Below, piece after piece: positions 1 to 7,210 of a stretch of 7,677 nt of DNA (position 1 is the first letter of the stretch; every line of letters starts with the position of its first letter). This stretch comes from an uncultured Pirellula sp. (lineage in GTDB: Bacteria > Planctomycetota > Planctomycetia > Pirellulales > Pirellulaceae), in NCBI GenBank assembly GCA_903892365.1, contig CAITIF010000494.1, forward strand, positions 1 to 7,677. The letters are read 5' to 3'. The position numbers and the translations under genes are program-made. The notes below the pieces were generated by a model. That model searched no databases, was not told where the DNA came from, and saw only the letters and a program-made list of their open reading frames with translations.

Positions 1-17
1 AAACAAACGCGAGGCGA

Positions 18-1595
18 TCAATACCGCTTGAGTTTCAATTCATGAAAGAACAGATCTTCGTTGGGGACGTTCAATTCAATCTTGTGAAAGACTCCAGAGG
101 CATCCGCAACAAAGTGAGCTGTTCCGCCTTCGAACCAAGCAAATGTGCTGCGCCATCGGATTTCGAACGTGTCATAATGCAAGTGTTTCAAGTCCGCGAC
201 CAGGGCCGGGTAGGGCAGCAACTTGAGCACCAATTGATCACCATCGAGCTCGATCGTCGCGTCGCCATACATGGGGCATCGAAACTTGCCCGTGTAGTCC
301 GCAAGTGGATGGCTAGGTTTGGTTCCTTGGACAACGGGAGTGATTGCCTTGGTGATGTTGGCATCAAATTCTCTTCTGGATTGGCGGAATTTATTGAGAC
401 TTTCTGGGCCCCAATCTTGTCCCTCCACCCCTAAAACGGCATCGATGGCAGCATAGGCAATGAGATTGCTAATGGATGTCAGGCTGTTGGTTAGGACAAC
501 GACCCCTAATTTTTCCTCAGGGACCAGCACCACGCGCGAATTCATTCCGTCATAACCTCCACTGTGTCCAACAACCTTTTTGCCATGGTAATCGGATGTG
601 CTCCAGCCGAGACCGTAGGCGCTGAAGTGGGTCGTCGAAAACCGCTTGGACGGCTCGATTGGCATCTTGAGCGGCGTGTGCGCTTGCCACATTTCGTGGG
701 AAGCATTCTGGCTGAACAAGCGGCTGCCATTCTGCATCTGACCTTGGCGCAGCTGCAGAAGCAACCAATGCGACATGTCGTCCGCGCTGGAGATGATTCC
801 TCCAGCGGCAGCCATGGCATCCCAATTCATCCAAGCGATGGGTTCGGATCGATCGAGCAGAGTTTTATGAGGCGTCGCATAGTTGTCGAGCGTTACTAGA
901 TCTCGAACGCTGGTGATGGAGCGATTCATGTTGAGCGGTAACAGGATTCTGGACTTGATAAAATCTGGCCAGCTTTGACCGCTCGCAGCGACCACGACTT
1001 CACCTGCTGCTAAGTACATCAAGTTCGAATAGCCGAACTCGGAACGGAAGGCCGAAACGGGTTCCAGTTCGGCAGCTCGCAAAAGGATTTCCTTTGGCGA
1101 ATAACTGGTGCCCCACCACAGCAGGTCCCCGCTGAATGTGCCCAGTCCACTTCGATGACAAAGCAAGTCGCGAACTCGCATATCGCGCGTCGCAAAATCG
1201 TCTTTCAGTTTGAACCAAGGCAAATACTTGCTGACATGATCGTCCCACTTGACCTTCCCTTCGTCCACCAGAATGGCCAGGGCCGCTGCGGTAAAGGCTT
1301 TGGAATTGGACGCGATGGCGAAGAGAGTGTGCTGATCGACCGCTTCGGTTTCGCCGACTCGACGCACGCCGTAGCCTTTGCTCCAAAGCACCTGATCCTC
1401 TTTGACGATGGCGATCGACAGTCCTGGAACTTGCCAATCGTGAAGCGATTTCGCGATGTACTCATCCAGTTTCTTGATGGCTTCAGCATGAACCGCTTTC
1501 GGGTCCGACGCCTTGTCCTGAGCATCACTGACCATAGCCAGTGATAACATCGTGACCAAGAAACTGACGTAAAGTACCAGTCGCTTCATTTTCAT
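18..1595 (-). CDS. Exported class C beta-lactamase-like serine hydrolase (penicillin-binding-protein/esterase superfamily)
   Basis: The 525-residue protein starts with a signal peptide (basic MKMKR, hydrophobic run to about residue 21, likely signal peptidase cut after SDA at 25). The catalytic domain, about residues 40-390, carries the three motifs of the class C beta-lactamase/DD-peptidase fold: S-x-x-K (S96-N-S-K99, S96 the nucleophile), Y-x-N (Y189-S-N191) and H-x-G (H344-S-G346, replacing the K-T-G of true PBPs). Residues about 430-523 look like the C-terminal beta-barrel (DUF3471-type) often attached to such hydrolases. Known relatives include peptidases, esterases and beta-lactamases, so the substrate cannot be called; antibiotic resistance should not be assumed. 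It acts outside the cytoplasm. It lies 43 bases downstream of the large propeller gene on the same strand and has no clear promoter or ribosome site of its own, suggesting co-transcription. A second in-frame ATG two codons later (1589) is an equally possible start. Reading frame intact. Confidence 0.9.
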   Translation of the reverse strand: MKMKRLVLYVSFLVTMLSLAMVSDAQDKASDPKAVHAEAIKKLDEYIAKSLHDWQVPGLSIAIVKEDQVLWSKGYGVRRVGETEAVDQHTLFAIASNSKAFTAAALAILVDEGKVKWDDHVSKYLPWFKLKDDFATRDMRVRDLLCHRSGLGTFSGDLLWWGTSYSPKEILLRAAELEPVSAFRSEFGYSNLMYLAAGEVVVAASGQSWPDFIKSRILLPLNMNRSITSVRDLVTLDNYATPHKTLLDRSEPIAWMNWDAMAAAGGIISSADDMSHWLLLQLRQGQMQNGSRLFSQNASHEMWQAHTPLKMPIEPSKRFSTTHFSAYGLGWSTSDYHGKKVVGHSGGYDGMNSRVVLVPEEKLGVVVLTNSLTSISNLIAYAAIDAVLGVEGQDWGPESLNKFRQSRREFDANITKAITPVVQGTKPSHPLADYTGKFRCPMYGDATIELDGDQLVLKLLPYPALVADLKHLHYDTFEIRWRSTFAWFEGGTAHFVADASGVFHKIELNVPNEDLFFHELKLKRY

Positions 1596-1638
1596 TTCAT
1601 GAATCCGGATGCAAAGGTGGAGTCCGACAAACGGTTAT

Positions 1639-4600
1639 CTACTGGTCTTCGTGCATTCGTGCCCACGCCTGCGATTGCTTCAACGCGTTTTTGAGGTCGC
1701 GATCTGCCGGTTCGTCATCGCCGCGCCAGAGTTCGTATTCCTCTTGAGTTCCAAGAAGATCGTTCAAAGCGGGTAGATTTGGATCGGTGATCAATCGCAA
1801 TTCTTGAGAGAACTCTTTGCCATCGACCGTCAATACCACTCGGTAGCTTCCCGATGGAGCAGACCGCGTGCGGCCTCGTCCACCAGCTCGTCCTGGCCCG
1901 CCTTCGGGGCGTGGAGTTGCTGATTCACCCGATTCCGAAGGAGCCGATTCCCCCGAGCTTGAAGCAACTGGTGCAGCGGGTGCAGTCGGTGCGCCGAGGG
2001 TTGCGGTAGCAGTCCCCGATTCGCCTGCAGTACCAGGTCCACGTCGACGTCCTGGGCCTCGTGCGGCTGGAGTCCCGTCTGCAGAGGGTGTTGCTGGTGG
2101 ATTGCCGGAAGCGGATGGTGCCGCGGGCGTAGTTGATGTGGCACCCTCGGTTGGCGGTGTGGCAGAGTTCGCGACTGCCGGCCTTGGGCCTCCTCGGCCT
2201 TGGCCAGGACCACTTTGTGGTGGGGAAATCAACAGATCCCAATTCACTTGGTGAAGGCCAGCTTCGTTGGAGCCACGCAGCTCGCGGACCGTTTCGCCGC
2301 TGGCTTCGATGATCTTGACTGAAACTTGTTGCGCTTTGGCGGGCAAAGCATAGTAAATAGTTGCGCCTGGGGCAGGATTACTACCTGCGAATCGACGATT
2401 GGTGGCCCCGCGAGCTGGGTCTCGTTTCCATCGAATCGTTGGAGGAGATCGGTACAACGAAGCGGTCTCCGTCAGATGCTTTGAGGAAAGTTGATTCAAC
2501 GGAGTCAAATCAGCGATCCAAAGACTTCTGCCGTGGGTTGCCGCAACAACCTCGCCATTATTCGGATGGAAAGCAAAGTCAAACACAGGAACCGTTGGCA
2601 GATTGGTGTTCAGCGAATTCCAATGCCCGCCACGATTGGCCGATGCGTACACAGCGAACTCCGTTCCGACCAACAGAACATTTTCGCTGAAGGGGCTTTC
2701 CCTTAAGCAACGCGTTGATCCCCATGGCAAGTTGCCTCGAAGGGACTTCCAGGTTTTACCAAAATCTTCAGAGACAAAAACGTAGGGATCGTCATCGTTG
2801 GATCGATGGCCATCCAAAGACACATACACGCGCCCTTCTGCGTAGCGCGATGCTTCGATCGTGGACACCCACCTTGGAGCGGGCAAGTTCATGTTCTTTC
2901 CAATCTCCTGCCACTCTTTGCCTCCATCCTTCGTGACCCAAAGGGCTCCATCGTCGGTGCCTGCATAAAGAACGTTTGCATTCAGCGGCGACTCTGAAAG
3001 TGCAGTCGCCGACCCTCGTTTGGTAAGGGTGATTTCGGGAGATATCTTTTCGAGGTTGTTTCCACGGTCTAACGATCGGAAAACATAATTTCCGCCAGCG
3101 TAAAAGACTCGGGAGTTTGCGTTAGAAAGGATGAAGGGTGTGTTCCAATTGAATCGGTATTGGGGTTTGCCTTCCTCCGGTGGTTTGGGTCGGATGGAAG
3201 CTCTTTCACCGGTCTTCATGTTTCTGCGATTCATGGCACCGCCCTGGCTGGTGGAATAGATCAGATCGGGATCGTTCGGATCAACTCGGCACATAAAACC
3301 ATCACCGCCGCCAACCGATAGCCAATCTTCATTCACGGGTCCTGAACCATCCAGTGAAAACGCTGGTCCGCCCCAAGTTCCATTATCTTGCAAGCCGCCA
3401 TAAACGTAGTACGGGTACTTGGGTGATATTGCCACATGATAAAACTGGCCTAGTGCCATCGTGTTAAGATGATCCCAGGTGGTACCTCGGTCGTAAGTGT
3501 GGTAGACGCCCCCATCGACACCAATGATCATGTGTTTGCCATCGCGAGGGTCAATCCACAGCGAATGCCCGTCCGCATGAACATCGCGACCAAAGATGCT
3601 ATCGAACGATACTCCTCCATTGAGCGACTTGTATTGCGATACACCGAGCAAGTAAACGTTCTTGTCGTTGTTCGGGTCGACTCGAACGACACTGAAGTAC
3701 ATCGGTCGCGAGTGAACACTGTTAACACGAGTCCAGGTTTCACCACAGTCGACAGACTTGTAGATCCCACCGTACTCGAAACCTTTGCTACCTTGCTGGT
3801 CTTGGACATTTTCATTTTGTCCGCCAAGATTGGAAGTGTAAGGACGGATCGGTGCAGGTCGGGCTTCCAGAGTCACTTCGATCTCTTTCACTTCCGTTGC
3901 CCGAGCGATCTTGAGCAACAGTTTCTCTCCGGCTTTTTTGTCCTTGAGCATATCGGTGACTGCTCGATAGTTTGCAAGTGGCTTGCCGTCGATCGATTGA
4001 ATGACGTCGCCCACGCTAATGCCTGCTTTTTCGGCAGGGCCACCGGCTGTGATTTGGCTGAGTCGTGCTCCGCCTCCAGCGATATCTTCGCCTTGCACAC
4101 CAAAGTAAACGTCAGGCACCACTGCGGGCGTTGGCATTCCAGCGGGGATCACTCGATCCTCCAGCGTCATTTCCAGTTCCTTCTTTTCCTCGTCCCGCGA
4201 AAGCTTGAGCTTCACTTTGTCGCCAGCCTTTTTCGAAAGCACCAGTTCTACGATCGCTTCCCAGGAGTCTGCGGGCTTGCCATCGAACTCGGTGACTAAA
4301 TCATTTACCATCAGGCCGGCTTTGGATGCGGGGCTATCGTTAGAAATTTGTACCATCTTGACTCCGGTCTCTTCGTCGGTTCCGATGCCACCGAACCAAA
4401 CGCCTGGCTGAAATCCGCGACTTCGATTGGAGCGTCCCGCCAGTGTGAATTCGAGCAGTTTCTTCTCTTCACCTCGAGCAACATGGACAAGGAATTTATC
4501 GCCTGCTTTTTTAGGTTTCAGCTCTGCGAGGATTTCATCGAATGAAGTGATCGCTTTCTCACCGATAGACTCAACGATATCCCCTACCATCAAGCCGCCA

Positions 4601-6045
4601 CGCGATGCAGGGCTCTTGGGATACACTTGGGAGATAACAGCTTTACCGTTGACGTCGGCTGCTACGCCACCCCAAAGAACGTTGAGTGCCGCCGGACCTT
4701 TGCCGATGTTCTCGCAATCGATCACGGCATACAAAATGTTAGGGTCCTTGCGATACCAATCAAAGCCAATTCGCCCCATTTGGCTTGTCGGTAAACCGGC
4801 GGTCAGTTTCTTCCAGTTTTTTCCGCCATCGGTTGACTTGTACAGTCCACTACCAGGGCCCCATTTTCGAATCGGATCATATCCGTCGTAGCCTTCTGGC
4901 ATAGGGACTTCGTTACCTGGCCAGCTGTCGAATCCATCGCGCAGTCTTTCCCATGCGGCAACGATAATCGTGTTTGGATCCGTTGGGTGCAGTTGCAGAT
5001 CGATGATTCCAGTACGATCGTCGATATAGAAACAACGTTCCCACGTTACGCCCCCGTCCGTGGTTTTGAACAATCCTCTTTCTTCATTGCTTCCGTACAG
5101 ACGTCCAAGTGCACCCACATAAACCGTGTTCGGGTCTGTCGGGTGGATCACCACTTCGCCGATCTGAAACGACTTTTTCAGTCCCATGTTTTTCCAGGAC
5201 TTGCCACCGTCGGTCGACTTGTACACCCCGTCACCGTAGCTGACCGAGTTTCTAGGATTGTTCTCGCCAGTGCCTACCCAAACGATTTTCGGATCGCTTT
5301 TGGACACAGCCACAGCTCCGATTGATACCGTGGTTTCCTTGTCAAATTGATGCTGAAAGGAAATGCCATTGTTGGTGGTTTTGATCAAACCACCGCCACC
5401 TGTTGCTGCCCACCATGTGCTGGGATCTTCTTCGTTGATTGCTAAGTCCGTGATCCGTCCACCCATGTTGGCTGGTCCGATACCTCGCCATCGTATCCCT
5501 TTTAACCAGTCTCGCGAGATTTCTCCATTCCAAGGTGATTCTACTTTTGGAGGTGGGGTCGCTTCGCTGGAAGCTGATGTTTTGGTAGCCTCCGAGGTAG
5601 CGGGCTGCTTCATCGATTGAAGAAACTTGCTCAGCTCTTCCAGTTGTTTCTCAATCTTGCCCAATCGGTCATCGGTAGCGGTCGAAGATTCAGGTTTTGC
5701 ATCGACAGGTTTATCGTCCGCAGGTTTTGCTTCAGCCGGTTTTGCGTCGGCAGGTTTTGCTTCCGAGGGCTTGGCATCAGCAGGTTCTGCTGGTGCTGGT
5801 GCTGGTGCTGGTGCTGGTGCTGGTGCTGGTGCTGGTGCTGGTGCTTCGGGTTTTTTCTCTTCGGATTTGGACGGATCCGCAACAGGCGGCGTTTCTTGCT
5901 TGGGTTCGGCAATGGGAGCGGCAGGTGCTGGAGCAGGCGTCGGTTCCTGAGCGGTCATCAGGGGGCTGAAGACAACGTTCAGCAGGAGAGCAAGAGCGAG
6001 TTGTTTGCCCTTGATTGCTATCGATGGATTGCGATCATTCAACAT
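1639..6045 (-). CDS. Giant exported Asp-box (BNR/VPS10-like) beta-propeller protein with three internal PDZ domains
   Basis: The 1468-residue product has a signal peptide (residues 1-32, likely cut after MTA), then a low-complexity stalk: (AP)9A at 68-86, Lys-Pro-x-x-Ala repeats at about 87-121, and a short predicted coiled coil at 126-147. The propeller begins at about 185 (RGIGPANMGGRI). Asp-box turns S/T-x-D-G-G-x-x-W are clear at 277, 328 and 404, with degenerate ones after residue 760 and the family-typical end ATHGRSLWIADLTPL at about 1168. Three PDZ domains (about 456-538, 548-631, 645-729) sit inside the propeller, between a strand near 437-443 and the Asp-box at 764. An Ig/FlgD-like tail (about 1224-1425) is split by a Gly/Pro/Ala/Ser/Arg-rich stretch (about 1275-1395). 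Such proteins are often labelled glycosyl hydrolases because of the Asp-boxes, but no sialidase active site is evident; a binding or scaffold role is inferred. No protease domain accompanies the PDZs. Probably first gene of an operon with the serine hydrolase. Confidence 0.88.
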   Translation of the reverse strand: MLNDRNPSIAIKGKQLALALLLNVVFSPLMTAQEPTPAPAPAAPIAEPKQETPPVADPSKSEEKKPEAPAPAPAPAPAPAPAPAPAEPADAKPSEAKPADAKPAEAKPADDKPVDAKPESSTATDDRLGKIEKQLEELSKFLQSMKQPATSEATKTSASSEATPPPKVESPWNGEISRDWLKGIRWRGIGPANMGGRITDLAINEEDPSTWWAATGGGGLIKTTNNGISFQHQFDKETTVSIGAVAVSKSDPKIVWVGTGENNPRNSVSYGDGVYKSTDGGKSWKNMGLKKSFQIGEVVIHPTDPNTVYVGALGRLYGSNEERGLFKTTDGGVTWERCFYIDDRTGIIDLQLHPTDPNTIIVAAWERLRDGFDSWPGNEVPMPEGYDGYDPIRKWGPGSGLYKSTDGGKNWKKLTAGLPTSQMGRIGFDWYRKDPNILYAVIDCENIGKGPAALNVLWGGVAADVNGKAVISQVYPKSPASRGGLMVGDIVESIGEKAITSFDEILAELKPKKAGDKFLVHVARGEEKKLLEFTLAGRSNRSRGFQPGVWFGGIGTDEETGVKMVQISNDSPASKAGLMVNDLVTEFDGKPADSWEAIVELVLSKKAGDKVKLKLSRDEEKKELEMTLEDRVIPAGMPTPAVVPDVYFGVQGEDIAGGGARLSQITAGGPAEKAGISVGDVIQSIDGKPLANYRAVTDMLKDKKAGEKLLLKIARATEVKEIEVTLEARPAPIRPYTSNLGGQNENVQDQQGSKGFEYGGIYKSVDCGETWTRVNSVHSRPMYFSVVRVDPNNDKNVYLLGVSQYKSLNGGVSFDSIFGRDVHADGHSLWIDPRDGKHMIIGVDGGVYHTYDRGTTWDHLNTMALGQFYHVAISPKYPYYVYGGLQDNGTWGGPAFSLDGSGPVNEDWLSVGGGDGFMCRVDPNDPDLIYSTSQGGAMNRRNMKTGERASIRPKPPEEGKPQYRFNWNTPFILSNANSRVFYAGGNYVFRSLDRGNNLEKISPEITLTKRGSATALSESPLNANVLYAGTDDGALWVTKDGGKEWQEIGKNMNLPAPRWVSTIEASRYAEGRVYVSLDGHRSNDDDPYVFVSEDFGKTWKSLRGNLPWGSTRCLRESPFSENVLLVGTEFAVYASANRGGHWNSLNTNLPTVPVFDFAFHPNNGEVVAATHGRSLWIADLTPLNQLSSKHLTETASLYRSPPTIRWKRDPARGATNRRFAGSNPAPGATIYYALPAKAQQVSVKIIEASGETVRELRGSNEAGLHQVNWDLLISPPQSGPGQGRGGPRPAVANSATPPTEGATSTTPAAPSASGNPPATPSADGTPAARGPGRRRGPGTAGESGTATATLGAPTAPAAPVASSSGESAPSESGESATPRPEGGPGRAGGRGRTRSAPSGSYRVVLTVDGKEFSQELRLITDPNLPALNDLLGTQEEYELWRGDDEPADRDLKNALKQSQAWARMHEDQ
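5683..5787. repeat. Degenerate 15-base repeats coding Lys-Pro-x-x-Ala units
   Basis: Directly next to the Ala-Pro repeat, about seven imperfect 15-base units code the pentapeptides KPSEA, KPADA, KPAEA, KPADD, KPVDA and relatives (residues about 87-121 of the propeller protein). The alternating Lys and Asp/Glu with Pro suggest an extended, charged spacer between the membrane or export site and the propeller. Confidence 0.75.
5788..5844. repeat. Hexanucleotide tandem repeat coding (Ala-Pro)9-Ala
   Basis: The unit tgctgg is repeated perfectly 9.5 times over 57 bases. On the minus strand it codes alternating Ala-Pro (residues 68-86 of the propeller protein), a rigid extended stalk after the signal peptide. 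Because the unit is a multiple of three, copy-number change keeps the frame and would only alter stalk length. Confidence 0.9.
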
Positions 6046-6055
6046 GTGTTCTAAT

Positions 6056-6059
6056 TCCT
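6056..6059 (-). promoter_or_regulatory. Probable Shine-Dalgarno site of the propeller gene
   Basis: On the minus strand the bases AGGA lie 10 bases before the ATG at 6045. The spacing is slightly long but within the usable range. It supports this ATG, which is also placed correctly for a signal peptide. No other gene in the window has a comparably placed site. Confidence 0.45.
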
Positions 6060-6075
6060 AGAGTGGACTTCGGCA

Positions 6076-6100
6076 GGTGCTCGATGGTGCCCTGGGGTGC
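6076..6100. repeat. Three GGTGC direct repeats with exact 10-bp period
   Basis: GGTGC occurs at 6076-6080, 6086-6090 and 6096-6100, so each copy lies one helical turn from the next on the same DNA face. The copies sit between the divergent genes, 31-55 bases upstream of the propeller gene's ATG. Intervening bases differ, so only the pentamer and its phase are conserved. It could be a protein-binding operator or a leader element, but with units this short chance is possible. Confidence 0.4.
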
Positions 6101-6119
6101 ATGACAAGAGGATCAGCGT

Positions 6120-6148
6120 ATTCTGGTTGCCCGAAGCGGGATCAGCAA
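6120..6148 (-). promoter_or_regulatory. Weak candidate sigma70-type promoter for the propeller/hydrolase unit
   Basis: Read on the minus strand, TTGCTG (6148-6143) and CAGAAT (6125-6120) are separated by 17 bases, matching the -35/-10 consensus at 3 and 4 of 6 positions. Transcription would begin near 6113 and give a leader of roughly 68 bases that contains the GGTGC repeats and the ribosome site. Matches this weak occur by chance, so this is only a candidate. Confidence 0.2.
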
Positions 6149-6191
6149 GGATCCTGCGCCTGACTTCTCTTGAAAACCACGGAATTCCTTG

Positions 6192-6220
6192 TTGAAGCCT
6201 TGCCCCGAGTCGCGCATACT
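6192..6220 (+). promoter_or_regulatory. Candidate promoter of the DUF1559 gene, possibly giving a leaderless mRNA
   Basis: TTGAAG (6192-6197) and CATACT (6215-6220) are spaced by exactly 17 bases and match the sigma70 -35 and -10 consensus at 4 of 6 positions each. A start of transcription 6-7 bases after the -10 would fall on or next to the ATG at 6227. This agrees with the lack of a properly spaced Shine-Dalgarno sequence: GAGG directly abuts the ATG with no spacer. Confidence 0.3.
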
Positions 6221-6226
6221 TTGAGG

Positions 6227-7165
6227 ATGATTCACGTAGACCAGGCAAGCAAACGGTTCGCATTTACCCTCGTGGAGTTGATGGTTGTTGTTGCGATCGT
6301 TGGGACGTTGATCAGTCTGCTCTTGCCTGCGGTTCAGGCTGCTCGCGAGGCTGCTCGTAGAATTCAGTGTCAAAACAATCTGCGGCAAGTGGGTCTGTCC
6401 CTCCTTCAGTTTGAATCCGCGAACTCTGCCTTTCCTGCATCAGGCTGGACTCGCCCCGGAATAGGCAATCCCAGTGGAAGTTACCTGAGTTGGCGAGGAG
6501 TGTGCTTAGGCTTCATGGACCAAGCAAATGTTCTGAATCGATATGATGTGCAGCAGCATTGGTGGTCTGAAAACAATCTTGAAGTTGGCAGCTATCAACA
6601 ACCTACGTTCCTCTGCCCCAGTTCGCCATCTATCGAACCCAAGCTTGCCGTGCCTCCCAAAACTCCCAGGCCCGCTCTTGCATTGAACAAGGGGTTAGCA
6701 ACCACGGACTATGAAGCAATCATGGGTGTGCGTCCCTCGCTCGATGCTACCAAGTACAATACTTCGAATCGCTATTCAGTAATGCATCGCGATTCAAGAA
6801 CCAAGTTCGCGCATATTACGGATGGATCTTCCAATACGATCGTGGTGCTTGAGTCGTCGGGCCGACCCGCAGTGTATCGTCATGGAAAGCAAAAGGCCGA
6901 TGTATGGAATGAACAAGGGATTGGCTGGAGCGATAGCGAGAGTGCTTTTTCGCTCGATGGTTCCAGTGCTGATGGTGCCGCAGAAGGGTGTGGTGTTGCT
7001 GCTGGATGCTTCGTTGCCATCAATGCTCGTAATGACAATGAGCCCTATAGCTTTCACTCGGGTGGGGCGTTCGCTCTATTTGCCGATGGGCATATCGCGT
7101 TCGAAAGTGAAGCGACTTCAATCCTTGCCTTTGCTGCACAATGCACTCGGGCTGCTAATGACTGA
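6227..7165 (+). CDS. DUF1559 prepilin-like protein with H-X9-DG C-terminal motif
   Basis: The 312-residue protein belongs to the DUF1559 family, heavily expanded in planctomycetes and of unknown function. A 12-residue basic leader is followed by a type IV prepilin-like segment: the cleavage site would lie between A12 and F13, the mature protein starts FTLVE with the conserved glutamate at +5, and a hydrophobic helix runs to about residue 34 (ending [14 protein letters not shown]). Family motifs follow: CPSS at 130, an ITDGSSNT stretch at 197-204, and the diagnostic H277-x9-D287-G288. Family members are thought to be processed by a prepilin peptidase and displayed at the envelope as pseudopilins. 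ATG at 6227 was chosen over an in-frame TTG at 6170 because it gives a leader of normal length. The base before the cleavage site codes Ala where Gly is usual. It is transcribed away from the propeller operon and converges on the EF-hand gene. Confidence 0.92.
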   Translation: MIHVDQASKRFAFTLVELMVVVAIVGTLISLLLPAVQAAREAARRIQCQNNLRQVGLSLLQFESANSAFPASGWTRPGIGNPSGSYLSWRGVCLGFMDQANVLNRYDVQQHWWSENNLEVGSYQQPTFLCPSSPSIEPKLAVPPKTPRPALALNKGLATTDYEAIMGVRPSLDATKYNTSNRYSVMHRDSRTKFAHITDGSSNTIVVLESSGRPAVYRHGKQKADVWNEQGIGWSDSESAFSLDGSSADGAAEGCGVAAGCFVAINARNDNEPYSFHSGGAFALFADGHIAFESEATSILAFAAQCTRAAND

Positions 7166-7192
7166 AGCCACGGTCTATCGAACGTGGCTTCA
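7163..7192. terminator. Perfect 10-bp inverted repeat starting at the DUF1559 stop codon
   Basis: TGAAGCCACG (7163-7172) and CGTGGCTTCA (7183-7192) form a perfect 10-bp stem with a 10-base loop. The left arm begins with the TGA stop codon of the DUF1559 gene. Neither side has a real T-run, so it is not a textbook intrinsic terminator. Its place between convergent genes fits a bidirectional terminator or 3'-end stabilising hairpin. Confidence 0.5.
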
Positions 7193-7210
7193 AAGAAACT
7201 TGATACTTCA

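Noticed and set aside
1603..1610. ATCCGGAT palindrome in the gap between the two minus-strand genes
   Set aside because: The 8-base palindrome extends only imperfectly and is too short to call an operator or terminator.
3469..4299. Long plus-strand open frame (276 codons) opposite the PDZ-coding region
   Set aside because: It lies wholly antisense to a well-supported gene with recognisable domains, has no recognisable motif, and has no ribosome site. It is a by-product of codon bias on the coding strand.
4427..4891. Plus-strand open frame of 154 codons antisense to the propeller gene
   Set aside because: Same reasoning: fully inside the coding region, no family motifs and no start signal.
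1639..6045. Sialidase or glycosyl hydrolase function for the propeller protein
   Set aside because: Asp-boxes alone do not define the enzyme; I could not see the arginine triad or the other catalytic residues of sialidases.
5617..6054. Plus-strand frame with Cys-Trp repeats opposite the signal peptide and stalk
   Set aside because: The (CW)n composition is just the complement of the Ala-Pro repeat read in another frame.
6170..6226. Upstream TTG start for the DUF1559 gene
   Set aside because: It would add 19 residues and make the prepilin leader 31 residues with no ribosome site; the ATG at 6227 gives a usual 12-residue leader.
6051..6263. Small minus-strand open frame of 70 codons across the divergent spacer
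   Set aside because: It overlaps the DUF1559 start antisense, has no motif and no ribosome site, and ends just before the propeller gene; probably chance.
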